From: an uncultured Commensalibacter sp.
GTDB taxonomy: Bacteria; Pseudomonadota; Alphaproteobacteria; Acetobacterales; Acetobacteraceae
Length of the DNA: 64,000 nt
Direction: 5' to 3'
Assembly: GCA_945266285.1 (NCBI GenBank)
Contig: CALYOP010000004.1
Location: 93,615-157,614 of the forward strand
Shown here: in pieces, positions 55,223-64,000 of the stretch
How the letters are laid out: each line of letters starts with the position of its first letter
Position numbering within the stretch: position 1 is the first letter of the stretch
Notes under the pieces: model-generated
The model's input: the letters and a program-made list of their open reading frames with translations, nothing else
Told to the model about the DNA's origin: nothing
Databases searched by the model: none
Translations under genes and position numbers: made by a program

Positions 55223-56224
55223 ATGGTTTTTGACGTACACTGCTTATCACAACTCCAAAGCGCATTATATTCGACTCTGCCACACTGGGAAATTCCCAAA
55301 ACCGCAGAAATTACTTTGTTATCAATATCAGAAAATGCGTTATGGCTTGTAAGTGATTCCCTATCAAAACGGAAATGGATTATCCGCCTCCATCGCCCTA
55401 ATTATCATAATGATACGGAAATTCTTTCTGAACTTGCCTGGATCGAAGCATTACAAAAAGAAACTATTATCCGTGTTCCTCGGCCGATCCGATGTCGTGA
55501 TAGTTCTTTTTTACAATCAGTTCATGTTCAAAACGGAACATCTTATAGAGCGGTCGTTTTTGATTATCTACATGGAAAAGAACCGCTTATAGGATCAAAT
55601 TTAACAAGCTGGTTCAAAGAGCTGGGCAATATCAGCGCAATTTTACACCAACAAAGTCGAAAATGGAAAAAGCCTGATTTTTTTACGCGAAAACGATGGG
55701 ATTTTAATAACTTGATTGGTCCCAATGCCTATTGGGGCAATTGGCGTAATGCTTTTAATCTTGATAAAATTAGCGAAAATATTCTGAATCAAGCATGTAA
55801 ATTACTACACCGACAAACGGAATCTTATAGTTACTCAGCTGATCGTTTTGGTCTAATTCATTGTGATATGCGTCTGGCTAATTTATTGGTGCATCATCAA
55901 AAATTAGCGCTTATCGATTTTGATGATTGTGGTTTTTGCTGGTTTACCTATGACTTTGCTGCGTCGGTTAGTTTTATGGAACATGAACCTTTCATAGATG
56001 ACCTAAAAGAATCATGGATAAAAGGATATCAACAGCAAACGACTCTTTCAAAAGATGAAATAGAAAGCTTGCCCATATTTATTTTATTACGGCGCATCCA
56101 ATTGACGGCATGGATTGCTACCCATGCCGAAACTAAAACTGCACAATATCTAAAGGATCATTTTACTGAAGGCACGGTCTTTCTTGCCAAATCCTATCTC
56201 AAACGTTATGGAGCAAAGACATAA
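55223..56224 (+). CDS. Kinase-fold phosphotransferase (APH/SrkA-like)
   Basis: The 333-aa protein has a choline-kinase/aminoglycoside-phosphotransferase fold. The catalytic loop is GLIHCDMRLANLLV with the base Asp, and the metal-binding ALIDFDDCGFCW follows 12 residues later. The N-lobe has WIIRLHRPNYHN with a candidate Lys/Arg and the conserved Glu in LSELAWIEAL. The region resembles SrkA/YihE stress kinases more than antibiotic-resistance enzymes. A drug-resistance role is not supported. The start is taken at the ATG 55223 rather than the preceding TTG. The substrate is unknown. Confidence 0.8.
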   Translation: MVFDVHCLSQLQSALYSTLPHWEIPKTAEITLLSISENALWLVSDSLSKRKWIIRLHRPNYHNDTEILSELAWIEALQKETIIRVPRPIRCRDSSFLQSVHVQNGTSYRAVVFDYLHGKEPLIGSNLTSWFKELGNISAILHQQSRKWKKPDFFTRKRWDFNNLIGPNAYWGNWRNAFNLDKISENILNQACKLLHRQTESYSYSADRFGLIHCDMRLANLLVHHQKLALIDFDDCGFCWFTYDFAASVSFMEHEPFIDDLKESWIKGYQQQTTLSKDEIESLPIFILLRRIQLTAWIATHAETKTAQYLKDHFTEGTVFLAKSYLKRYGAKT

Positions 56225-56226
56225 TG

Positions 56227-58065
56227 CTAGTCTTCTAGCAAAGCCCGATTACGCACAGCACCTTTATCCGCACTCGTTGCCATATAAGCATAGGTTTTTA
56301 AAGCCATACTAACTTTTCGAGGTCTTGCCTCGGCCGGCTTCCACCCTTTGCTATCTTGTTGCTTTCTGCGTGTTTGTAAAACTTCTTCTGAAACCTGTAA
56401 CAGTATCGAACGTTGCGGAATATCAATACGGATCTTGTCACCATCTTGTACAAGACCAATAGTTCCACCCGAAGCAGCTTCGGGCGAGACATGTCCAATT
56501 GATAAACCAGAAGTCCCTCCAGAAAACCGACCATCGGTTAATAATGCACAAAATTTTCCTAAATCCTTCGATTTCAAATAGCTCGTTGGATAAAGCATTT
56601 CCTGCATGCCTGGGCCACCTTTGGGACCTTCATAACGGATAACCACGATGTCACCGGGTTTAATTTGATCACCAAGAATCGCATCAACAGCACCTTCCTG
56701 ACTTTCGAAAATCCGTGCATTTCCTTCGAAAACCAGAATAGATTTATCCACACCTGCCGTTTTAACAACACAGCCATTTTCAGCCAAATTACCGTAAAGC
56801 ACTGCGAGCCCACCATCCGATGAATAAGCATGCTGAACATCGCGAATACATCCTTCAACGCGATCAGTATCCAAATCAGGCCACCGTTGATCTTGGCTAA
56901 AAGCTTGCTGGCTAATAACACCACCCGGAGCAGCCTTATAAAATTGTTTAACGTTTGCATCGGATGTTGTCATGATATCCCAATGCGCAATTGCTTCTTT
57001 CATTGTCGGAGTATGAACCGTTATCACATTGGTATTTAACAAATTTGCACGCGCTAATTCGCCTAAAATAGCAAATACACCCCCTGCCCGGTGGACATCT
57101 TCAATATGATATTTTTGTGTATTGGGTGCAACTTTACATAACTGAGGAATTTTCCGAGATAATTGATCAATATCTTTTAAAGTAAAAGGAATCCCTCCCT
57201 CCTGAGCAACGGCTAGTAAATGCAAAATCGTATTGGTAGATCCTCCCATTGCAATATCCAATGACATTGCATTCCGAAACGCATCTATATTCGCAATATT
57301 TCGAGGAAGAATACGATCATCATTCAATGCATAATATTGGTGACATAACTCAACAATACGCCGCCCGGCCATCTTAAAAAGATTTTCACGATCTTTATGA
57401 GTAGCCAGTAATGTACCATTTCCAGGTAAGGACAAACCCAATGCTTCGGTCAAGCAGTTCATTGAATTCGCCGTAAACATCCCCGAACATGAACCACAAG
57501 TAGGACAGGCGCTTCGTTCATATTCTGCAACCTGATCATTCGGAATTTTATCATTTCCCGCCACGATCATAGCATCAATTAAATCCAGCTTATGATTTGC
57601 AACCGGTGCCTTCCCTGCTTCCATAGGGCCGCCTGATACAAAAATAGCAGGGATATTTAACCGCATCGCAGCCATTAACATGCCGGGCGTAATCTTGTCA
57701 CAATTGGAGATACAAACAATGGCATCAGCACAATGCGCATTAACCATATATTCTACAGAATCAGCAATGATTTCACGACTAGGCAAAGAATAAAGCATGC
57801 CATCATGCCCCATAGCAATCCCGTCATCGACAGCAATCGTGTTAAATTCCTTTGCAACACCACCCGCTTTTTCTATTTCACGTGCAACTAATTGTCCCAA
57901 ATCCTTAAGATGAACATGCCCCGGCACAAATTGCGTAAAAGAATTTACAACTGCAATAATCGGTTTGTGAAAGTCGTCATCTTTCATGCCAGTAGCTCGC
58001 CAAAGTGCACGGGCTCCTGCCATATTGCGACCTTGTGTAGAAGTTCTGGAACGATAGCTGGGCAT
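56227..58065 (-). CDS. ilvD: Dihydroxy-acid dehydratase
   Basis: IlvD dehydrates dihydroxy-acids in valine, isoleucine and leucine synthesis. It is an iron-sulfur enzyme. The 612-aa protein starts [21 protein letters not shown] and has the cluster and substrate motifs [38 protein letters not shown] and [24 protein letters not shown]. The frame extends upstream to 58119, but the ATG at 58065 is preceded by AAGGGGA and gives the standard N-terminus. It ends 2 nt from a convergent gene with no terminator between them. Confidence 0.97.
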   Translation of the reverse strand: MPSYRSRTSTQGRNMAGARALWRATGMKDDDFHKPIIAVVNSFTQFVPGHVHLKDLGQLVAREIEKAGGVAKEFNTIAVDDGIAMGHDGMLYSLPSREIIADSVEYMVNAHCADAIVCISNCDKITPGMLMAAMRLNIPAIFVSGGPMEAGKAPVANHKLDLIDAMIVAGNDKIPNDQVAEYERSACPTCGSCSGMFTANSMNCLTEALGLSLPGNGTLLATHKDRENLFKMAGRRIVELCHQYYALNDDRILPRNIANIDAFRNAMSLDIAMGGSTNTILHLLAVAQEGGIPFTLKDIDQLSRKIPQLCKVAPNTQKYHIEDVHRAGGVFAILGELARANLLNTNVITVHTPTMKEAIAHWDIMTTSDANVKQFYKAAPGGVISQQAFSQDQRWPDLDTDRVEGCIRDVQHAYSSDGGLAVLYGNLAENGCVVKTAGVDKSILVFEGNARIFESQEGAVDAILGDQIKPGDIVVIRYEGPKGGPGMQEMLYPTSYLKSKDLGKFCALLTDGRFSGGTSGLSIGHVSPEAASGGTIGLVQDGDKIRIDIPQRSILLQVSEEVLQTRRKQQDSKGWKPAEARPRKVSMALKTYAYMATSADKGAVRNRALLED

Positions 58066-58135
58066 AAAAATCCCCTTATGAAAATATGAACTAAAGCAAA
58101 GATAAATATCGCTTATCAAAAATAAACTCTATTGC

Positions 58136-59299
58136 CTATCCTTGAACGGCTGACTTCCCACCATAGGAACGATCAAAAAGCCATAAAGCAATGATCCCCC
58201 CAAAAGCAAGAACAAATCCTGGAACAGTAATATAATTATAGGCAGATCCTAAATCGATTACATGCCCTCCCAAATAAGCCCCTAACGCATTGCCAACATT
58301 AAAAGCAACCTGTACTCCCGCAGCACCCAGCAATTCACCACCTTTTGAATTTTGTAAAAGTAAGGTCTGTAAAGGCGCGGAAACCCCGAAAAGGCCTGCA
58401 GCACAAAAGAAACCTGCAATTAATGCAATCAAAGGGTTCTGACTAAAGATAAACAAAATAAATAAGGAAAGGCATATGCCTACTTCTACGACCAGAGCAA
58501 TACGCGAGGGTGAATAAGCATCCGATAATTTCCCACTAATATAATTACCCATAACCATCCCAAAGCCCGCAAACATCATAATCCAGCTCATTGATGATGG
58601 ACTATAGCCAGCCATATGCCCCATAAATGGTCTAATATAACTTAACCAAGCAAAAACACCCCCGTTACCTAATAACGTAGCTATCAAAATTAACCACGGC
58701 GCCGGAGATTTTAAAAAGTTAAATTGCTTCAGTAATCCGACATTCGGCATTGCAGGCACTGCAGGAACCCAATGATAAATCGAACCAAAAATACCAAAAC
58801 CAAATAAGGTTATAAATGCATAGGTATAACGCCACCCCAATTCATGACTTAAAAAGGTTCCAAAAGGAACACCAATTAAATTAGCAACGGTCATACCAGA
58901 AACCATTCCCGCTACTGCTGATGTTACTTTGCCTTTATCAGCAAGTTTTGAAGCGACAACCGAACCGGCGCCAAAAAATGCACCATGTGGAAAACCTGAT
59001 ATAAATCTTCCTAAAATCAAAAAACCATAAGACTGGGAAATCGTAAAAATCAGATTTCCAATAATGTAAATTGCTGCCAAAATAAGCAATAGTGTCTTCA
59101 ACGGTACTTTTCTAGCGATCATCGCAATAAGTGGCGCACCAACCGCAACGCCAAGTGCATAAGTAGACACCATATGACCGACGACTGGAATGGAAAGATG
59201 AATATCTTTAGCAACATCGGTCAAAACGCCCATCATGCCGAATTCAGACATGCCAAGGCCGAAAGTACCCATTGCGAGGGCTAAAATTGATTTTTTCAT
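58136..59299 (-). CDS. AraJ-like major facilitator transporter
   Basis: The 387-aa protein has twelve predicted helices and close similarity to E. coli AraJ: LALAMGTFGLGMSEFGMMGVL, GHMVSTYALGVAVGAPLIA, GRFISGFPHGAFFGAGSVVASKL and AVAGMVSGMTVANLIGVPFG. Family members export sugars or sugar-like drugs. The substrate here is not known. Its stop lies 70 nt upstream of the ilvD start region, so it may be cotranscribed with ilvD. Confidence 0.9.
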   Translation of the reverse strand: MKKSILALAMGTFGLGMSEFGMMGVLTDVAKDIHLSIPVVGHMVSTYALGVAVGAPLIAMIARKVPLKTLLLILAAIYIIGNLIFTISQSYGFLILGRFISGFPHGAFFGAGSVVASKLADKGKVTSAVAGMVSGMTVANLIGVPFGTFLSHELGWRYTYAFITLFGFGIFGSIYHWVPAVPAMPNVGLLKQFNFLKSPAPWLILIATLLGNGGVFAWLSYIRPFMGHMAGYSPSSMSWIMMFAGFGMVMGNYISGKLSDAYSPSRIALVVEVGICLSLFILFIFSQNPLIALIAGFFCAAGLFGVSAPLQTLLLQNSKGGELLGAAGVQVAFNVGNALGAYLGGHVIDLGSAYNYITVPGFVLAFGGIIALWLFDRSYGGKSAVQG

Positions 59300-59665
59300 A
59301 ATATTTTAAAATTCAGTTTTAACGAATGAAACATCATTATGACAAAGTATTCAGCGATTAAATTTTCTCCATACGCTTAAAAACTAAAATTAATTTTCAA
59401 TCCAATTTAAAGTATTTAAGGTCTGGCTTTAGAAACCAAAAATTAGCAAAGTCACATAAAAATTAGTTCGTGAATAAATTATTAATTAAAGTTTTCAGAA
59501 TAAATTATTTAACCTTTTATGTCGATATCTCAACATCGTTAATTCTTATTATTGTTAGATAAATTTTAAGCAAACTTACGAAGCAATAGCGCATTAAATA
59601 CGCATAAAATGCTCGTTATCCAGCACATAATTTCTATAAAAATGAAAATCCTGAATCTTAAAATA
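59300..59665. other. Intergenic region between the AraJ-like gene and purA
   Basis: This spacer holds no supportable gene. It is AT-rich and must contain the promoter of the AraJ-like gene, but I cannot place it with confidence. Confidence 0.4.
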
Positions 59666-59695
59666 AAAAAAGAAGGCATCACTGCCTTCTTTTTA
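59666..59695 (-). terminator. Terminator after purA
   Basis: AAAAAGAAGGCA (59667-59678) and TGCCTTCTTTTT (59683-59694) form a 12-bp stem with a 4-nt loop, and the A tracts on the plus strand are T tracts on the minus strand. Confidence 0.9.
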
Positions 59696-59720
59696 AAACG
59701 CCAATAATTCTAAAAAAGAA

Positions 59721-61028
<1,308 letters not shown>

Positions 61029-61075
61029 TTAAATACAGACACATGATTGATATGCATGGTCTTTACCAGAAAATC

Positions 61076-62218
61076 TTATAATGAACGTAATTGTCCATCC
61101 TCAAAAACAAAACGACATTTTAAACGCCGCGCTTCAACTTCGATATCCTTTATTGGACCTAAAGCCAAAATGGTCGCATAGCCTTTTTCCTGTAATGCCT
61201 TAATCGCATTTATATCCTGGCCAAATGCTACAAATACCCGAGCGCGCGGTTTAAAAAATTTTGCTGCTTGTAAAAGAATATCAGGACGCAAAGTCAAGCC
61301 ACAGGCCGATTCGTTATTATTGGATAAATAACGTCCCCCATATCCTACTTCACCTCTTAAACCCGTAACATATACCGATACGCATAAACCGGTATGATAA
61401 CTCCAGCCTCTAAATTCAACTGGATCAATCGTTAGCTGCAAATTGGGATTTTGTTTTTGGATTGCCTCTACCGAAGTTAAAAACCGTTCCCGTATCTGGG
61501 ATGCTTCTTCAGACAATGAAAGACTTCGTAAAACCTCAATTGCGCGATCCGCAGGACCAGCTGCATGCAGCATTGTGGTCAGTATAGAGGCCAATTCACC
61601 GCCAATTTGTCCCACTGCTGCCGCATCTTTACGATCCAATGCGCGCATTAATTTCTTGTTTTGGTCTTCATCTAGCTGTGCTTGCCGAATGATAGCCTGT
61701 GCCATTTGAGGCATCATTAGATCAAAAGAAAATTCGTCAATTCCAAGTGCTGTCAAGGCTTCTGCGGCAATGGCGATAACTTCTGCATCTGCTTGAGAAG
61801 TATCAACACCAATAAGCTCAATACCTGCTTGAGTGATCTGACGTGTTGTGCTGGATTTCGTCCCGCTTACCCAAACACAGGCTCCGGCATAGCTCAACCG
61901 CAGAGGGCGCGGTGTATTAATCAACCTTGTTGAAGCGATTCTGGCAATTTGGGGCGTAATATCAGGTCTAAGTCCCATCATATAATGGGTTGTTGGATCC
62001 ATTAAACGAAATGTTTGTTCAGCAATCGCAGCTCCAGAATGGCTTAACAAACTTTGTTCGAATTCCAGTAATGGTGGAGAAACCCGCTCATAACCATAAG
62101 CAGAAAATACATCCATTAACCTTTGCAGTCCCTGCGCTTCTACTTCTGCTTCGGGAGGAAGCAAGTCACAGAAACCTGCTGGCAATAAGGCATTATTCAA
62201 AGGGATATCGTCAATCAT
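61076..62218 (-). CDS. hisZ: ATP phosphoribosyltransferase regulatory subunit HisZ
   Basis: HisZ is a histidyl-tRNA-synthetase paralogue that activates short HisG and gives histidine feedback inhibition. The 380-aa protein has LLPAGFCDLLPPEAEVEAQ, the class II motif 1 region, LRPDITPQIARIAST, and the motif VEFRGWSYHTGLCVSVYV plus GEVGYGGRYLS. It lacks the anticodon-binding domain of true HisRS, which fits the length. It ends upstream of purA and starts 40 nt after serC ends, so serC-hisZ-purA probably form one transcription unit. Confidence 0.94.
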   Translation of the reverse strand: MIDDIPLNNALLPAGFCDLLPPEAEVEAQGLQRLMDVFSAYGYERVSPPLLEFEQSLLSHSGAAIAEQTFRLMDPTTHYMMGLRPDITPQIARIASTRLINTPRPLRLSYAGACVWVSGTKSSTTRQITQAGIELIGVDTSQADAEVIAIAAEALTALGIDEFSFDLMMPQMAQAIIRQAQLDEDQNKKLMRALDRKDAAAVGQIGGELASILTTMLHAAGPADRAIEVLRSLSLSEEASQIRERFLTSVEAIQKQNPNLQLTIDPVEFRGWSYHTGLCVSVYVTGLRGEVGYGGRYLSNNNESACGLTLRPDILLQAAKFFKPRARVFVAFGQDINAIKALQEKGYATILALGPIKDIEVEARRLKCRFVFEDGQLRSL

Positions 62219-62258
62219 AGAGTTTGCTTACCAGTTTATAAAACTTTTCTCCACGATT

Positions 62259-63422
62259 TTACGCAGATTTTACCTGAGCATAAGCCCAATCTAACCAAGG
62301 TAACAAATCTCTGATCGAATCGCTCTCTACTGTTGCACCACCCCAAATCCGTAAACCAGGAGGTGCTTCACGGTAACTAGCGATATCATAAGCAGCATTT
62401 TCTTTTTCCAGAATAGCTGCCATCTGTGCAATAATTTGACGCTGTTTATCTACGGGATATTGTTGGAACCATGGATCCGTTATTTTTAGACAAATAGCTG
62501 TATTCGAACGATTAGCTTCTTCTTTGCAAAGAAACTCTAGCCACGTGGTTTTTTCAACCCACTCCGTCACCACTTTTAGATTTTCTTGACTACGCGCAAT
62601 CAAAGCAGGCAAACCACCAATTGTTTCAGCCCATTGCAAACCATCTAACGCATCTTCAACGCATAGCATCGAAGGAGTGTTAATGGTATCTCCACGAAAG
62701 ATTTTTTCATCCAACTTACCATTTTTAGTCAATCGGAAAATCTTTGGTAAAGGTCGGGGTTGACATTCCCCTTCTAAACGAGCAATCGCTTTAGGAGAAA
62801 GGGCAATCATACCATGAGCGGCTTCTCCACCCAATACTTTCTGCCAAGACCAGGTTACGACATCTAATTTTTCCCACGGCATTTCCATGGCAAAAACCGC
62901 CGATGTCGCATCGCAAATCACCAACCCTTTGCGATCTTCTGGAATAAAATCACCATTGGGGATTTTTACCCCCGATGTCGTACCATTCCATACGATAACA
63001 ACATCCCGATCCCACTGAATAGCTTGTAATTGAGGAAACTCGCCGTAATCAGCAGCAATTACACGCGTTTGCGCCAATTCTAATTGTTGCGTAACATCTT
63101 TGACCCATTCTGCCGAAAAACTATCAAAAGACAGAATATCTACTGGTCTACTTCCCAACAAAGACCATAAGGCCAATTCAACCGCACCCGTATCTGATGC
63201 TGGTATAATACCAACTTTCCAACCTTCGGGAATCCCTAAAATAGCAGCAGAACGGTCAATGACTTCGGCTAATTTTTTACGGCCTGCACCCGAACGATGC
63301 GAACGGCCAACTAATGCATCTTGCAGATGACTTAGATTCCAGCCTGGACGTTTCGCACAAGGACCAGAAGAAAAACACGGATTATTAGGAAGTTTATCGG
63401 GTTTTGAAAAAGATACGGACAT
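62259..63422 (-). CDS. serC: Phosphoserine aminotransferase
   Basis: SerC makes phosphoserine in serine synthesis and also acts in pyridoxal phosphate synthesis. The 387-aa protein is the alphaproteobacterial type, with NPCFSSGPCAKRPGWNL, GRSHRSGAGRKKLAEVID, the phosphate-binding PASDTGAVELALWSLLG, and the PLP lysine in TWSWQKVLGGEAAHGMI near residue 195. The serA and serB genes often adjacent are not here. It precedes hisZ on the same strand. Confidence 0.95.
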   Translation of the reverse strand: MSVSFSKPDKLPNNPCFSSGPCAKRPGWNLSHLQDALVGRSHRSGAGRKKLAEVIDRSAAILGIPEGWKVGIIPASDTGAVELALWSLLGSRPVDILSFDSFSAEWVKDVTQQLELAQTRVIAADYGEFPQLQAIQWDRDVVIVWNGTTSGVKIPNGDFIPEDRKGLVICDATSAVFAMEMPWEKLDVVTWSWQKVLGGEAAHGMIALSPKAIARLEGECQPRPLPKIFRLTKNGKLDEKIFRGDTINTPSMLCVEDALDGLQWAETIGGLPALIARSQENLKVVTEWVEKTTWLEFLCKEEANRSNTAICLKITDPWFQQYPVDKQRQIIAQMAAILEKENAAYDIASYREAPPGLRIWGGATVESDSIRDLLPWLDWAYAQVKSA

Positions 63423-63471
63423 AAATACACCAACAAAAGCACGACTTAAGCGGCGCAGATTGCGTGCATTC

Positions 63472-63555
63472 TGGTGCGAGAGGGGGGATTTGAACCCCCA
63501 CGCCTTGCGGCGGTCGATTTTGAGTCGACTACGTCTACCGTTCCGTCACTCTCGC
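63472..63555 (-). tRNA. tRNA-Leu (anticodon CAA)
   Basis: On the minus strand the acceptor is GCGAGAG/CTCTCGC, the anticodon stem GTCGA/TCGAC with loop CTCAAAA, a long variable arm CGCCGCAAGGCG-type, and the T-arm GGGGG/CCCCC with TTCAAAT, followed by A and an encoded CCA. The long variable arm is proper for a class II tRNA. Confidence 0.96.
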
Positions 63556-63776
63556 TTTCTGCTCCTCCTCATATCAGAGAATAATATAAAAAGACAATCC
63601 GGTAATTAAAAAAAATCTTAAATTTTTAATCTTCACTTCATCAGAATATGAAATTTTTTTAAAAATTTAATTTGTTTGCTAACAAATCATAATAAAATTG
63701 CATAAACAATCAAAACATGTGTTTTATTATGATAGAATAAATCCGATGTCATAACAAAATAAAGGAATGATCCATT

Positions 63777-64000
63777 ATGGGGTTCATACGCTTTATAATT
63801 CAGCTTCCTTTTCAAATAATTTGTCTGATTTTAAAAGCAACAGGATGGATATTAAAACCCCTATTCGGTCAATGGAAATGGACACCCCCTTTTTGGATAA
63901 CCTTATGTAAAAAACATACTAAAACAACCACTTACGGCTTGCTTGGTTTGTTTATTATCATTCTTGGAAGCGGTTATGGCATTTATTGGTACAAACATCG
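63777..64000 (+). CDS. Start of a membrane-anchored protein, cut by the window end
   Basis: The first 74 codons of an open frame begin at an ATG preceded by AAAGGA at 63761-63766. The N-terminus is amphipathic and rich in aromatic residues (FIRFIIQLPFQIICLILKA, LKPLFGQWKWTPPFW). A true membrane helix follows (YGLLGLFIIILGSGYGIYW). The layout, a short cytoplasmic part then an anchor leading to the periplasm, resembles the beginning of bacterial alpha-2-macroglobulin-like proteins of acetic acid bacteria. I am not sure of that. Confidence 0.6.
   Translation, partial: MGFIRFIIQLPFQIICLILKATGWILKPLFGQWKWTPPFWITLCKKHTKTTTYGLLGLFIIILGSGYGIYWYKH

Noticed and set aside
55220-56224. Antibiotic-resistance aminoglycoside phosphotransferase
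   Set aside because: The kinase motifs are shared by a wide family; overall layout is closer to SrkA-like stress kinases and there is no mobile context.

Overview
The window reads as chromosomal DNA of an AT-rich member of the Acetobacteraceae (acetic acid bacteria, Rhodospirillales). The evidence is gene content and order typical of Alphaproteobacteria: a DUF3576 lipoprotein next to leuS-lptE-holA, an argS-SPOR-scpAB-tatBC-serS run, infA-maf-rng-yacG, the short HisG with a separate HisZ, the alphaproteobacterial type of SerC, and ThyX. The low GC content suggests a host-associated lineage such as Commensalibacter. That genus is an inference, since no rRNA gene lies here. Nearly everything is housekeeping. 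I see no prophage, insertion sequence, CRISPR array or plasmid functions.

Layout. 1-6.5 kb: a LarC-like protein, then DUF3576 lipoprotein, leuS, lptE, holA. 6.5-6.8 kb: a tRNA-Arg(CCT) gene split by a 231-nt group I intron. 7-14.3 kb: a small secreted protein, amtB, cysE, a Pro/Asn-rich secreted protein, tyrS, a 3-hydroxyisobutyrate-dehydrogenase-like enzyme and a squalene/phytoene-synthase-fold protein. 14.4-24.8 kb: sodB, yajC, a DUF815 ATPase, then the leftward block serS, tatC, tatB, scpB, scpA, SPOR protein, argS, and a dGTPase gene interrupted by two in-frame TAA codons. 24.9-31 kb: an M48 peptidase and xthA, then the most accessory-looking segment: two paralogous DXD glycosyltransferases diverging from two secreted proteins of unknown function. 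31.2-38.9 kb: glk, a 55-aa protein, dcd, murA, hisG, hisD, infA, maf, rng-like, yacG, tRNA-Phe. 39.3-47.5 kb: SemiSWEET, tRNA-Gly, a CnoX-like thioredoxin, Trm112-like protein, FUSC protein, HtrA/Deg protease, OpgC, Mrp, and two tiny membrane proteins. 47.5-56.2 kb: thyX, a membrane-anchored unknown, rsmB, a family 2 glycosyltransferase, rpoH, rluD, tRNA-Glu, a kinase-fold phosphotransferase. 56.2-64 kb: ilvD, an AraJ-like transporter, purA, hisZ, serC, tRNA-Leu and the start of an unfinished gene.

The genes serve translation (four aminoacyl-tRNA synthetases, five tRNAs, IF-1, RsmB, RluD), envelope assembly (LptE, MurA, YajC, TatBC, DegP, OpgC), nucleotide supply (Dcd, ThyX, PurA), amino-acid synthesis (HisG/HisZ/HisD, CysE, SerC, IlvD) and stress response (SodB, RpoH, CnoX, Deg). 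HisG lacks its own regulatory domain and needs HisZ, encoded about 26 kb away.

Points most worth checking: the intron-split tRNA-Arg; the dGTPase gene, full length except for two stops; the contracted version of a conserved alphaproteobacterial gene cluster; degenerate LarC and RNase G homologues; the glycosyltransferase pair with its divergent secreted-protein pair; and a 50-aa plus 115-aa membrane-protein pair that both carry a closely spaced cysteine pair. I did not find a clear-cut new multi-gene system.
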